Shown piece after piece: positions 1 to 8,974 of a stretch of DNA of 55,462 nt. The notes beneath the pieces were generated by a model. That model did no database searches. It was given only the letters and a program-made list of their open reading frames with translations, and was not told the origin of the DNA. Source of the stretch: Gammaproteobacteria bacterium (lineage in GTDB: Bacteria > Pseudomonadota > Gammaproteobacteria > Steroidobacterales > Steroidobacteraceae); NCBI GenBank assembly GCA_027459765.1, contig DAIDHD010000024.1:1-55462 (forward strand), given 5' to 3'. A program made the translations under genes and the position numbers. The stretch's first letter is position 1, and each line of letters opens with the position of its first letter.

Positions 1-1346
1 CCGGCTGGAGCGACCTGTGGCGACGCGAGGACTGGTGGTCGGTGTGGATCGGCCTGACCCTGGTCGGCGCCGCGGCCGTCGCGTATCAGAATGGCGCGAG
101 CCTGAATTGGCTCGCCGTGGCACCTCGGCGGTGGAGCCAGCCGGTCGAGGTGTGGGCGCAGCTGCGCGCCCACGGCTTGCGGTACGCGCTGCTGTACGCC
201 GTGTGGGCGACATCCTTCGGCTTGGGTCTCGCGGCGCTCGGGGCGCAAGTCCGACGCTTCCTCGGCGCCTTCACGGCGCTGTTTGCCTGCGCCGGCGCGA
301 TATATTTCCTCGGCGCCTGGGATCAGGCGTCGCGCTACAACCTCGAACCGCCACTGGTGGCGCTGTTCGCGGGGCTGCTGGTCGCCAACGTCACGGGTGT
401 GCCCGACTGGCTCGCGCCCGCGCTGCGGGTCGAGTTCTACGTCAAGACCGGCATCGTGCTGCTCGGCGCGGGAGTCCCGCTCACCCTGATCGCATGGGCC
501 GGGCCGGTCGCGATGCTGCAGGCCGCGCTGGTGTCCCTGCTCACCTTCGGCGTGATCTACGCGAGTGGCGTGCGCCTCGGCCTCGATCGGCGCCTCGCGG
601 CGACCCTCGGCACCGGCGGAGCGGTCTGCGGGGTGTCAGGCGCTATCGCGATCGGCGGCGCCGTGGGTGCGAAGAAGCAGGACGTCTCCATCGCCATCTC
701 GCTGGTCGTGGTCTGGGCCATCGTCATGATCTTCGCGCTGCCGTTCGCAGCGCGCGCACTGCACTTGCCGGCCGGCGTCGCCGGCGCCTGGATCGGCACC
801 TCGGAATTCGCCGATGCCGCCGGTTTGGCGGCGGCGCAGACCGTTGACGGCTTCGCGGCGCGCGTAGCGGGAACCCCGGGCGCCGACGCCGCGGTGGCCG
901 CATTCACCCTGATGAAGGTCATCGGGCGCGACGTCTGGATCGGCGTGTGGGCCTTCGTACTGTCGTTGCTGGCGGCCAGCCGCTGGGAACGCACCGGGGT
1001 GCAAGGCCGCCCCGACGCGCGCGAAATCTGGCGCCGCTTCCCGAAGTTCGTGCTGGGCTTCCTGGCCGCATCGCTCGTCGTCACGCTGGTGGCGCGCGGG
1101 CACGCGTATGCGGACTACAGGCGTGAGGTCGTGCCGAACCTGGTCGCTCCCCTGCAGGCGCTGCGGACCTGGGCATTCACCCTCGCCTTCCTCGCCATCG
1201 GCGCCGGAACGCGAATCCGGGAATTCGCGGCGGTCGGCGCCAGGCCGTTCTACGCCTTCGGAGTCGGCGTGATCGTCAACGTGATTGCCGGGTACGTTCT
1301 GTCCACGCACGTCTTCGTCGGCTTCTGGGAACGCCTCGGCCAGTGA
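1..1346 (+). CDS. YeiH-family putative sulfate exporter (5' partial)
   Basis: Polytopic inner-membrane protein of the YeiH / conserved-hypothetical-698 family, annotated elsewhere as putative sulfate exporters; substrate not proven. The reading frame is open from the first bases of the window (residues GWSDLWRREDWWSVW precede the first internal GTG at 42), so the true start lies upstream. About 445 residues are visible, with roughly ten hydrophobic segments. The family-typical glycine-rich stretch GTGGAVCGVSGAIAIGGAVG is followed by KKQDVSIAIS, and GTSEFADAAGLAAAQ is also present; these are the most diagnostic parts. The C-terminus ends in a hydrophobic segment. Its stop codon overlaps the GTG of the next small gene. 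No obvious link to photosynthesis. Confidence 0.85.
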   Translation, partial: GWSDLWRREDWWSVWIGLTLVGAAAVAYQNGASLNWLAVAPRRWSQPVEVWAQLRAHGLRYALLYAVWATSFGLGLAALGAQVRRFLGAFTALFACAGAIYFLGAWDQASRYNLEPPLVALFAGLLVANVTGVPDWLAPALRVEFYVKTGIVLLGAGVPLTLIAWAGPVAMLQAALVSLLTFGVIYASGVRLGLDRRLAATLGTGGAVCGVSGAIAIGGAVGAKKQDVSIAISLVVVWAIVMIFALPFAARALHLPAGVAGAWIGTSEFADAAGLAAAQTVDGFAARVAGTPGADAAVAAFTLMKVIGRDVWIGVWAFVLSLLAASRWERTGVQGRPDAREIWRRFPKFVLGFLAASLVVTLVARGHAYADYRREVVPNLVAPLQALRTWAFTLAFLAIGAGTRIREFAAVGARPFYAFGVGVIVNVIAGYVLSTHVFVGFWERLGQ

Positions 1347-1573
1347 GTGTAGCGCCGCCGACCTGCGGCCGCTGCCGCTACTTCGACGCCGATCCGCAGG
1401 GCATCGAACGTGCATTCCCCGGCCTGGCGGCCCTGAGCTCGGGCTACGCCTCGGTGCGCTCCACCGACGGCGTGTGCGCACATCACCAGCGCTACGTCGC
1501 GGCCACTTCAGTCTGCGGTGAATTCGCCTCGGAGCGCGCCGCGTGCGCTTCGACCTGCACCAGACAGTCGTAG
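1343..1573 (+). CDS. small four-cysteine protein
   Basis: A 76-residue protein starting with GTG that overlaps the transporter stop codon (GTGA), suggesting translational coupling. Four cysteines lie in a CxxC...C...C arrangement (CGRC near residue 8, C near 44, C near 58), followed by a short tail. The pattern CRYF..., LSSGYASVRS and DGVCAHHQRY resembles small uncharacterised proteins that I recall from Burkholderiales-type genomes. A zinc or iron-sulfur site is an inference from the cysteines only. The last 27 codons overlap the 3' end of the convergent molybdopterin oxidoreductase gene, so the tail is less certain than the cysteine-bearing core. Confidence 0.6.
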   Translation: MSVAPPTCGRCRYFDADPQGIERAFPGLAALSSGYASVRSTDGVCAHHQRYVAATSVCGEFASERAACASTCTRQS

Positions 1574-3597
1574 AAGGTCGGCCCGCGGCCGAGGTCGGTC
1601 AGCGCCTCGCCATTGGTGAGTTCGTTGGCGTTCCTGCCGTCGGGAGAGAGCTTCTTCCACCAGATCGACGGTGCAGTGACCACGCCGCGACGAGTCCGGT
1701 CGGTGACCCGTACGCGCAAGCGGAGTTCGCCGCGATCGTTCCACACCCGCACTCGGTCGCCATCCGTGATGCCTCGCGGCGCGGCGTCGGCGGGGTGGAT
1801 GTCGAGCCAGGGTTCGCCCTCGATGCTGCGCAGGCTGCGCACGTTCACGAAAGTGCTGTTGAGGAAGTGGCGGGCGGGCGGTGAGATCATGGCGAGCGGG
1901 TAGCGCGCAGCCAATGGTCCCTGCGGATCCTCGTTGGGTGGCACGTACTGCGGCAACGGATCCAGGCCCAGCGCCGCCGCCGCCGTCGAGTGGAATTCGA
2001 CCTTGCCCGAGGGCGTGTCGAAGCCGCCTGCCGCGAACCGTGCGACGCCCGCCGGCGGGCCCACGCGCCGCCAGCCATCCCGGCGTACGGCCTCGAAATC
2101 CCAGTCCTTCCCCAGAGCGGCCTGCGCAATGGCCTCGTCGCCGTCCGCGAAACAGGCATCGGTGAACCCCATCGCACGCGCGAGCAGGCGGAAGATCTCC
2201 GTGTTCGGTTTGGCTTCCCCGAGCGGCTGGATGGCCGGATTGTTGGCCACCATGTCGTAATGTCCGTAGGGCTTGACCACGTCGAGGTGTTCGAGTTGTG
2301 TGGTCGCCGGCAGGACGATGTCCGCGTAGTCGGCGGTGTCGGTCTGGAAGTGTTCCAGCACCACGGTGAACAGGTCCTCGCGCGCGAAGCCGCGCGCCAC
2401 CCGTCGCGAGTCGGGCGCCACCGCGACGGGATTGGAGTTGTAGACCAACAGCGCTCGAATCGGTGGCGTCGCGCTCTCGAGGTCGCGGCCGATGGTCGCC
2501 ATGTTGATGGTCCGAGGGTTCCGCCCCGCCAGCAGGTCGGGCCGGGTGAGTGCCGCCTCGTCGATGCTGAAATTACCCGACGTAGACAGGAACACGCCGC
2601 CGGCCGCATCCCTGAACGCCCCGGTCAGCGCCGGCAGGCACGCGATGTTGCGCACGGCGCTGCCGCCGCCGCGCGCGCGCTGCATGCCGTAGTTGACTCG
2701 GATCAGCGACGGACGCGTGCGCCCGTAGAGCTGCGCGAGCCCCTCCACCTCGGCCGCGGTGACGCCGCACAGCGATGCCACGCGCGCCGGCGTGTACTCC
2801 GCCACCCGCGCGGCGAGCCCCTCGTACCCGACCGTGTAGCGTCTCACGTAGTCCTGGTCGACGAGTCCGTCGCGAATCAGCACGTGCATCAGGCCGAGCG
2901 CGAGCGCCCCGTCCGTCCCCGGTAGCGGTGCCACGTGCAGGTGGCACTTCTCGGCCGTGAGCGAGCGATAGGGGTCGATGGCGACGAGGGTCGCGCCGGC
3001 GCGCTTTGCGGCCTGAGCGCGCGCCCAGAAGTGCACGCTCGATGCGATCGCGTTCGAACCCCAGAAGACGATGAGCTTCGCCTGGTCCACGACTTCGACG
3101 TCGACGCCGATGCGGGCGCCGAGCGTGAGCTCGTAGCCCGCCGCGCCGGCGGTGGCGCAAATGGTGCGGTCGAGCCGGCTCGCCCCGAGGCGGTGAAAAA
3201 AGCGCTGCGCCATCGATTCGCCCTGAACCAGTCCCATGGTGCCGGCGTAGCTGTAGGGCAGAATCTGTTGCGGGTCCTCGGCGGCCAACGCGCGCAGCCG
3301 TTCGGCGATGGTCGCGATCGCCTCCTCCCACCCGATGCGCACGAAGCGTCCCTCGCCCTTGCGCCCGACGCGCTTCAAGGGATGAAGGAGCCGCTCGGGG
3401 TGATAGGTGCGCTCGGTGTAGCGCGATACCTTCGTGCAGAGCACGCCGGCCGTCGGGCCGTGCGCCGCCGAACCGCTCACCCGCACGGCCACGCCGTCGA
3501 CGACCTCGACCTCCAGCGCGCAGGTGTCCGGGCAGTCGTGCGGACAGGCGCCCTTGACGACACGCGCGGGGGCCGCGGGTGGGTGCACCGCGCTCAC
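1492..3597 (-). CDS. molybdopterin-dependent oxidoreductase
   Basis: A 701-residue protein of the DMSO-reductase superfamily (bis-MGD molybdenum enzymes). The N-terminus carries an Fe4S4 motif, C-PHD-C-PDT-C at about residues 18-26, with the fourth Cys in GVLCTKVSRY. WGSNAIASSVHFW and later molybdopterin-contact motifs such as YNSNPVAVAPD are present, and the C-terminus has the molydopterin dinucleotide-binding fold (YPLAMISPPARHFLNSTF, then DGDRVRVWNDRGEL). No Tat signal is visible, so it is likely cytoplasmic. I chose GTG at 3597 because it overlaps the upstream argE stop (GTGA) and puts the Fe-S motif at the usual distance from the start; the frame is open further upstream but runs inside argE. 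Substrate unknown. Confidence 0.85.
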   Translation of the reverse strand: MSAVHPPAAPARVVKGACPHDCPDTCALEVEVVDGVAVRVSGSAAHGPTAGVLCTKVSRYTERTYHPERLLHPLKRVGRKGEGRFVRIGWEEAIATIAERLRALAAEDPQQILPYSYAGTMGLVQGESMAQRFFHRLGASRLDRTICATAGAAGYELTLGARIGVDVEVVDQAKLIVFWGSNAIASSVHFWARAQAAKRAGATLVAIDPYRSLTAEKCHLHVAPLPGTDGALALGLMHVLIRDGLVDQDYVRRYTVGYEGLAARVAEYTPARVASLCGVTAAEVEGLAQLYGRTRPSLIRVNYGMQRARGGGSAVRNIACLPALTGAFRDAAGGVFLSTSGNFSIDEAALTRPDLLAGRNPRTINMATIGRDLESATPPIRALLVYNSNPVAVAPDSRRVARGFAREDLFTVVLEHFQTDTADYADIVLPATTQLEHLDVVKPYGHYDMVANNPAIQPLGEAKPNTEIFRLLARAMGFTDACFADGDEAIAQAALGKDWDFEAVRRDGWRRVGPPAGVARFAAGGFDTPSGKVEFHSTAAAALGLDPLPQYVPPNEDPQGPLAARYPLAMISPPARHFLNSTFVNVRSLRSIEGEPWLDIHPADAAPRGITDGDRVRVWNDRGELRLRVRVTDRTRRGVVTAPSIWWKKLSPDGRNANELTNGEALTDLGRGPTFYDCLVQVEAHAARSEANSPQTEVAAT

Positions 3598-4799
3598 GCC
3601 GGAACCGCTGCGGCCAGCGCGCGCGCCAGGAACGCCTCGCACTCGGCGAGCTGGGCGAGCGACACGTATTCGTCGGGCCGGTGGGCCTGGGCGATGTCGC
3701 CCGGACCGCAGATCACCGATGGCACGCCCATCTGCTGGAAGAGCCCCGCCTCGGTGCCGTAGGAGACTTTGCCGGCCGTGGCGTGGCCCGACAGCCGTTG
3801 CGCCCAGCGCACGATGGGATCGCCCGGCGCCGCGTTCAGGCCGACGGTGCTGCTCAGCCACTCGACGTCGACGCCCGCCTCCGGATCGATCCGCCGCATC
3901 TCCGCGGCGAGCGCCGCCGCCTGCGCGCGGATCTCCTCGTAGATCTGCTCCGCCGCCGTGCCGGGCAGGGTGCGCAGGTCGAACTGGAACTCGCAGTCCT
4001 TCGGCACCACGTTGGCTGCGATGCCGCCGCGCACGAGTCCGGTGGACAGCGTCGAGTAAGGCACCGTGAAACCCGCGTCGCGCGGTTCGCTCGCCGCCAG
4101 CCGATCGGCTATGCCGCGGATGAACACGATCAGGCGCGCGGCGTATTCGATGGCGTTGACGCCGTGAGTGACGTAGCTCGAATGGGCCTCACGGCCGCGC
4201 ACGTGGCAGCGGAACCGGTGGGTGCCCTTGTGTGCGACGATGGGCTGCATCGAGGTCGGTTCGCCGACCAGGCAACCGGCCGCCGTGATGCCCTGCTCGG
4301 CCAGGTCGCGGATCAGGTGGCGCACGCCGAGACAGCCGACTTCCTCGTCGAACGACAGCGCGTAGTGCACCGGCGCCTCCCGGGTGCCCTCCGCGAGTGC
4401 ACGGGCGACCAGCGGCGCCTGCGCGAGCGCGACGCCGATGAAGCCCTTCATGTCGGCGGAGCCCCGTGCGTACAGGCGGCCATCGCGCTCCACCGCCCGG
4501 AACGGATCGGTGTGCCAATCCTGCCCGTCCACCGGCACGACGTCCGTGTGCCCGGAGAGGATGAGTCCGGGCTTGCGCGCCTCTCCCAGGGTCGCGAACA
4601 GATTCGCCTTGCGTCCCTCGGGATCGTAGGTGAGTCGCGTCACTGCGCCGAGGCGCGCAAGATAGTCGCGCGCCCACTCGATCAGGCCCAGGTTCGAGTC
4701 GCGCGAAACGGTCGGGAATTCGATCAGCGTCTCGATCAGGCGGCGCGCCTGCGGGCTAGGCCCGGTCGGCGGCGTACCCGTGTCGGTGGCGGCGTTCAT
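3594..4799 (-). CDS. argE: acetylornithine deacetylase (M20 peptidase family)
   Basis: A 401-residue M20 metallohydrolase predicted to remove the acetyl group from N-acetylornithine in arginine synthesis. Visible motifs are LSGHTDVVPVDG (first metal His and catalytic Asp), ARGSADMKGF (bridging Asp), LSFDEEVGCLG (catalytic and metal Glu) and the C-terminal GPGDIAQAHRPDEYV with the final metal His. Length fits the ArgE group. It is the first gene of a two-gene unit with the molybdopterin oxidoreductase, whose start overlaps its stop by 4 nt; why these are paired is unclear. Other M20 amidases cannot be excluded, but GTEAGLFQQMGVPSVICGPG is ArgE-like. Confidence 0.85.
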   Translation of the reverse strand: MNAATDTGTPPTGPSPQARRLIETLIEFPTVSRDSNLGLIEWARDYLARLGAVTRLTYDPEGRKANLFATLGEARKPGLILSGHTDVVPVDGQDWHTDPFRAVERDGRLYARGSADMKGFIGVALAQAPLVARALAEGTREAPVHYALSFDEEVGCLGVRHLIRDLAEQGITAAGCLVGEPTSMQPIVAHKGTHRFRCHVRGREAHSSYVTHGVNAIEYAARLIVFIRGIADRLAASEPRDAGFTVPYSTLSTGLVRGGIAANVVPKDCEFQFDLRTLPGTAAEQIYEEIRAQAAALAAEMRRIDPEAGVDVEWLSSTVGLNAAPGDPIVRWAQRLSGHATAGKVSYGTEAGLFQQMGVPSVICGPGDIAQAHRPDEYVSLAQLAECEAFLARALAAAVPA

Positions 4800-4838
4800 G
4801 CGCGGCTCCAGCGCGGCTAAAGCCCGATTGTACCTCCG

Positions 4839-7220
4839 TCAGAACCGCAGTCGCACGCCGCCGGCGATCGCCAGGGGCGCGGCCGGGCTCTGAAAGCGGT
4901 TGTCGATGCCTGGCCCCGGAGACGCCGCGCCGGCGGGAATTCCCGGTGCGCCGACCCCGGTCGGATTGCCGAGGATGCCGTAGGTCGAGTAGCGGGCGTC
5001 GAACAGGTTGGTCAGGGAGGCGAACACCTCCAGGCGCTCGTCGGGTCGGTAGGAACCGTGCAGTCCCACCACCTGATAGCCCGGCACCGGGCCGAGCAGA
5101 TTCGCCTCGTCACCGTAATAAGGCGCGGGACCGACGATGTCGAGCGAAACCCCGATCCGCCACGCGGCGCGTATGCGGTAGTCGAAGCCGCTCTTCAGGC
5201 GCACGCGCGCGATTCCGGGCAGCCGGTCGCCAGGCACCACGCCGATGTTGCCGTTCGCGTCCCGGAAGGGATTGGACGGGGACGGCAGCGTCAGAGGCGA
5301 GCGAAAGGTCGCGTCGACGAACGACAGGTTCGCGAATGCGCTGAAGGCCCCGGCCTGATAGTCCGCGCCCGCCTCCAGTCCCTGGCGGCGCGTCGAACCG
5401 ATGTTCTGGAAGTAGCCGCTGCTGAGCGAGGTGGCGATGCCGTAGATGTCGTCCGTGGAGAGGATCCGAAACAGCCCCGCGTTCCAGGTCAATTGCCAGC
5501 CCTCGCCGCGGTCGCTGCGCGCACTGCCGCGCAACCCCGCCTCCACCGTGCGCGCCACCACCTGGCGCAGCGTCGGCGGGTCGCTGGAGAGGTTCGATGG
5601 CAGCAGACAGGGCCGGGTCGGATCCGAACACTCGATTTCACTGGGCGTGGGGGTGCGCGTGTTCTGAGCGAAACCGGCGTAGCCGGTCACCCCTGCGGCG
5701 ATCTTGTACGTGAAGCCGAACGCCGGATTGAGGTGGGTGTAGCGGTTGTCGCCGGACAATGCGCTGCCGCGCTGGTCGCGCAGGTCGATCAGCGCCACGT
5801 TGTAGCGCGCGCTGGCCGTGAGCGTCAGCGCGGCGGTGACGTCGAAGCTCTCCTTCGCGAAGAATCCCACGTGCTGGTCGAAGGTCTTCAGGCCGACGGG
5901 CGTCGCGTTGAAGTCCGACCCTTCCGGCGTCGCCACGAAGTAAGGCGAGGCCTCGACCTGCAGCGCCGGATCGATCAGGCCCAGTTGCTGGCCCGCCGAG
6001 AAATCCACCAGGGCGTAGTCGACGGTCGCACCCGCCGCGAACGCGTTGTCGTGGCCGCCGAGCGCGGTCGAACTCGTCAGTTGCAACGCTCCGCCGCGCC
6101 CGAACGCCGCGATGGACTGGAAGTCGTTTTGGCCGAGCACGCGGGTACCGGCGGCGGTGAGGTCGGGCACCGCTCCGCCCGCCGCGTCGAGCACCGGTGT
6201 GGTGCCGTCGGACTGGCAGAGCGAACCCGCGGCGGCGGGGTCGGTGCACTGCTGGTACGCGCTGGAATTGCCGTTCACCAGCCGCTGGCGGTACTCGCGG
6301 TAGTACAGCACGCCCTGCGCCGACCACGCGTCGGCGAATCGGTAGGTGCCGTCGAGCGTGAGGAACTCCAACCGGTTCAGATTGGCCTGAGGCCCGGTGA
6401 ACACCAGCGACCGGTTGACCGCCAGCTCCTGCACCGGCGCGGCGCCCTGGCCATTGAGGCGATTGTCGGCGTGGGTGTAGGTCAGCGAGAGGTTCGCGCG
6501 GTCCCACCTTCCATCGAGCGAGGCGTACGCCTGGCGCAGCACGTCGTGCGCGAAGAGACGCCAGCCGTTCTCGTCGAGGACCTTGCCGGCGAGATACGCC
6601 GCGACGTGCTCGCCATGTGCGCCGGTCTGCAGCGATGCGGCGCGCTGGGCGAACGAACCACCGGACAGTTCGAGCTCGGTGCCGGTCTGGTCGAATCCGT
6701 CCTTCATGGTCACCGACATGCCGCCGGCGAGCGCATTCAAGCCGTACACGGGATCGGAGCTGACGATGGTGACCTTCTTCACGGCCACGTCGGGAAAGAG
6801 GTCCCAGTTGACGGTGTCCCCGAAGGCCTCGTTGATGCGCACGCCGTTCTGGTACACGGCCAGCCCCTGTGGGGTGCCGAGCACGGGCGAGGCCTCGAAG
6901 CCGCGGAAGAGGATGTCGGGCTGGAAGGGATCGGCTTCGTTGTCGTTGATGCTGACGCTGCCGAGGCGGCCGTTGAGTGCGCCGGTCAGGCTCGCACTGC
7001 CGGCGCGCGTCAGATCGGCGACGCCGATCTGCTGCACGTTGCCGGGTATCTTGTCGGCATTCATGAACGCACCGGGGATGGCGGTGGACTCGACCACCAC
7101 CGGCGCCAGCGTTTGCGCCGGCGGCGGGGATTCCTGGGCGAACGCCGCCGGCGCCGCGGCGGCCCAGACCAGCACGCGCCACGAACCCTTGAGCCGGCCG
7201 TACAATTCGGCGTCGATCAT
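4839..7220 (-). CDS. TonB-dependent outer-membrane receptor
   Basis: A 793-residue outer-membrane receptor. The ATG at 7220 gives a plausible signal peptide ending ...AAAAPAAFAQ; upstream codons in the same frame would run into the divergent kinase gene. A plug domain follows (PVVVESTAIPGAFMNADKIP, then DILFRGFEASPVLGTPQGLAVYQNGVRI) and a long beta-barrel with many alternating aromatic segments, ending in the terminal Phe (GGVRLRF) expected of outer-membrane barrels. The extreme C-terminal barrel repeat YQVVGLHGSYRPDERLEVFA, then LTNLFDARYSTYG, is typical of siderophore/vitamin receptors. Ligand unknown. It is divergent from the two-component pair at 7256, with only 35 nt between starts. Confidence 0.85.
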   Translation of the reverse strand: MIDAELYGRLKGSWRVLVWAAAAPAAFAQESPPPAQTLAPVVVESTAIPGAFMNADKIPGNVQQIGVADLTRAGSASLTGALNGRLGSVSINDNEADPFQPDILFRGFEASPVLGTPQGLAVYQNGVRINEAFGDTVNWDLFPDVAVKKVTIVSSDPVYGLNALAGGMSVTMKDGFDQTGTELELSGGSFAQRAASLQTGAHGEHVAAYLAGKVLDENGWRLFAHDVLRQAYASLDGRWDRANLSLTYTHADNRLNGQGAAPVQELAVNRSLVFTGPQANLNRLEFLTLDGTYRFADAWSAQGVLYYREYRQRLVNGNSSAYQQCTDPAAAGSLCQSDGTTPVLDAAGGAVPDLTAAGTRVLGQNDFQSIAAFGRGGALQLTSSTALGGHDNAFAAGATVDYALVDFSAGQQLGLIDPALQVEASPYFVATPEGSDFNATPVGLKTFDQHVGFFAKESFDVTAALTLTASARYNVALIDLRDQRGSALSGDNRYTHLNPAFGFTYKIAAGVTGYAGFAQNTRTPTPSEIECSDPTRPCLLPSNLSSDPPTLRQVVARTVEAGLRGSARSDRGEGWQLTWNAGLFRILSTDDIYGIATSLSSGYFQNIGSTRRQGLEAGADYQAGAFSAFANLSFVDATFRSPLTLPSPSNPFRDANGNIGVVPGDRLPGIARVRLKSGFDYRIRAAWRIGVSLDIVGPAPYYGDEANLLGPVPGYQVVGLHGSYRPDERLEVFASLTNLFDARYSTYGILGNPTGVGAPGIPAGAASPGPGIDNRFQSPAAPLAIAGGVRLRF

Positions 7221-7255
7221 GTCCTGGTAGTTCGTCCCTCGAGGGAGGCACCGCA

Positions 7256-8245
7256 GTGTCCACGAAGCACGCCGATTCGGCCACGGAGACAATCCCGAGC
7301 GATCCGGGAATTTTTCCCGTCCCGAGCGATCGACCCTGGCGCGATCTGGCGGCCGTCGCCTTGCTGACGGTCGCGGCCACCGTGCTCGCCGACCACTTTC
7401 AGTGGAGCGAGCGGCTGTATGCGTCGACGCGCACGTTGGAATACTTTCAGCTCGACGAGCTGCCGCTCGCGCTGCTCGCCCTCGCGGCCGGTCTCGGCTG
7501 GCTCGCCTGGCGGCGCTACCGCCACACGGGACGCGCGCTCCTGGCGCGCGCCCGTGCCGAGGCGCGACTCGCCGCGGCGCTTGCCGACAATCGGCGCCTC
7601 GCGCAGGCGCAGCTCGCCGTGCAGGAGGTCGAGGCGAAGCGTCTGGCGCGCGAACTGCACGACGAGCTGGGTCAGTATCTGAACGCGATCAAGCTCGACG
7701 CTCTCGCGGCACGCGAACGCCGCGCGGACCCCGCCGCGGTGGCCGCGGCCGTGGACGACATCGCACGCACGGTCGATCACATGCACCATGTGGTCGCCTC
7801 GATGATCGCGCGTCTTCGCCCCGTCGGTCTCGACGAGCTCGGCCTGTCGGCCGCGCTCGAGAACTGCGTCGAACAGTGGCGTCAGCGCCACCCCGGCGTG
7901 CAGCTGCGAATGCGCGTGGAGGGCGCGATAGACGACCTCGGCGAGGCGCTCTCGGTCACCGTCTACCGGATCGTCCAGGAAGCGCTCACCAACGTCTCAC
8001 GCCACGCCGACGCACGCCGCGTGGACCTCGTCGCCGTGCGCCGTGGCACGGGTGGCGACCAGGCCCTGGAGGTCCGGATCGTGGACGACGGCGTGGGCCT
8101 GCGCGAGCCGCTGCCGGTGCGGCGATTCGGGCTGCGAGGCATGCGGGAGCGGGTGGAACTTGCCGGCGGCCGATTCAGCGCCGACAACTCGCCCGGCGGC
8201 GGAGCATGCATCGAGGCCTGGCTGCCGATCGGTACGACGGCGTGA
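7256..8245 (+). CDS. NarL/DegS-type sensor histidine kinase
   Basis: A 329-residue membrane-associated histidine kinase. Two hydrophobic segments occur at about residues 30-46 and 69-85, with a short loop between. The HisKA_3-type dimerisation/phosphoacceptor helix (RELHDELGQYLNAIK, phospho-His at about 135) follows. The HATPase domain has the N-box region (YRIVQEALTNVSRHADA), G1 (IVDDGVGL) and G2 (FGLRGMRERVELAGGRF). There is no recognised sensory domain beyond the membrane part. GTG start with GGGAGG about 8 nt upstream. The stop overlaps the start of the response regulator (GTGA), so the pair is co-translated. Signal unknown; the divergent TonB receptor is a possible target. Confidence 0.9.
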   Translation: MSTKHADSATETIPSDPGIFPVPSDRPWRDLAAVALLTVAATVLADHFQWSERLYASTRTLEYFQLDELPLALLALAAGLGWLAWRRYRHTGRALLARARAEARLAAALADNRRLAQAQLAVQEVEAKRLARELHDELGQYLNAIKLDALAARERRADPAAVAAAVDDIARTVDHMHHVVASMIARLRPVGLDELGLSAALENCVEQWRQRHPGVQLRMRVEGAIDDLGEALSVTVYRIVQEALTNVSRHADARRVDLVAVRRGTGGDQALEVRIVDDGVGLREPLPVRRFGLRGMRERVELAGGRFSADNSPGGGACIEAWLPIGTTA

Positions 8246-8886
8246 GCACCGCGCCGGCGCCCATTGCGGTGCTGCTGGTGGACGACCACGCCGTGGTGCG
8301 CGAGGGTTATCGCCGACTGCTCGAACGCAGCGGCGGCATCGTCGTGGTCGGCGAGGCGGCGGACGGCGCGCAGGCGCTCGACCTGTGCGAGCGACTGCGG
8401 CCCGGGATCGTCGTCATGGACATCACGCTGCCGGGCTCGAGCGGCATCGAAGTGATGCGGCGCATGCTGGGAAGAGATCCCGCCACCCGCGTGCTGATCT
8501 TCAGCATGCACGAGGACGCCGTGTTCGCGCGGCGCGCCCTGCAGGCCGGCGCGCGCGGCTACCTCCCCAAGTCGTGCGCACCGGCCGAGATGGTCGAAGC
8601 CGTGCGCACCGTCGCGAACGATGGCCACTACCTGCCGCCCGCCATGGCGCACAAACTGGCGCTGGGCGCACTCGGTGCGGCCCAGGCGGACGCGCAGCAA
8701 CTGACCGTGCGGGAGGCGGAGGTGCTGCGACTGCTCGCCGAGGGCCGCTCGGTGCGCGAGATCGCCGCCGCGCTGGAACTCACCCCGAAGACCGTGGCCA
8801 ATCACCAGACGTTCATCAAGCAGAAGCTCGGTGCGGGCACCGCGATTCAGCTGCTCCGCCGCGCCGAGAGCCTGGGTCTCGTCTAG
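8242..8886 (+). CDS. NarL/FixJ-family response regulator
   Basis: A 214-residue DNA-binding response regulator. The receiver domain has acidic residues D14/D15, the phosphoacceptor D60 (GIVVMDITLPG) and the conserved Lys in RGYLPKSCAP. The C-terminal LuxR-type HTH spans about residues 148-208 (LTVREAEVLRLLAEGRS, then TPKTVANHQTFIKQKLG). The GTG start overlaps the kinase stop, so it is the cognate partner. It should not be confused with the photosynthesis regulators ppsR and ppaA further right; no target can be read from the sequence. Confidence 0.92.
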   Translation: MSTAPAPIAVLLVDDHAVVREGYRRLLERSGGIVVVGEAADGAQALDLCERLRPGIVVMDITLPGSSGIEVMRRMLGRDPATRVLIFSMHEDAVFARRALQAGARGYLPKSCAPAEMVEAVRTVANDGHYLPPAMAHKLALGALGAAQADAQQLTVREAEVLRLLAEGRSVREIAAALELTPKTVANHQTFIKQKLGAGTAIQLLRRAESLGLV

Positions 8887-8906
8887 GAGCCTCGTTTCAG
8901 CGCGCC

Positions 8907-8948
8907 AAAAAAACGACGGGCGGCCGGCCTCGCCGGCCGGTCGCCCGT
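8907..8948 (-). terminator. rho-independent terminator of the HiPIP gene
   Basis: A 14-bp stem (8916-8929 paired with 8935-8948, one G-U-type pair) with a 5-nt loop. On the minus strand it is followed directly by a run of seven T (A7 at 8907-8913 on the plus strand). It lies 27 nt past the HiPIP stop codon. On the plus strand the hairpin follows the response regulator but has no T-run, so it is at best a weak terminator in that direction. Confidence 0.8.
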
Positions 8949-8974
8949 TCGTGTCGGCAGATCCTGCGGTCGGA

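Noticed and set aside
5058..7367. A very long open frame on the plus strand opposite the TonB receptor (and similar long frames opposite bchH, bchXYZ and pufLM).
   Set aside because: The translations are Arg/Ala/Gly/His-rich with no domain; long antisense frames are expected in DNA this GC-rich, and the minus-strand genes have clear motifs.
8916..8948. Hairpin considered as terminator of the plus-strand response regulator.
   Set aside because: There is no T-run on the plus-strand side; the T7 is on the minus-strand side, so it is assigned to hip.
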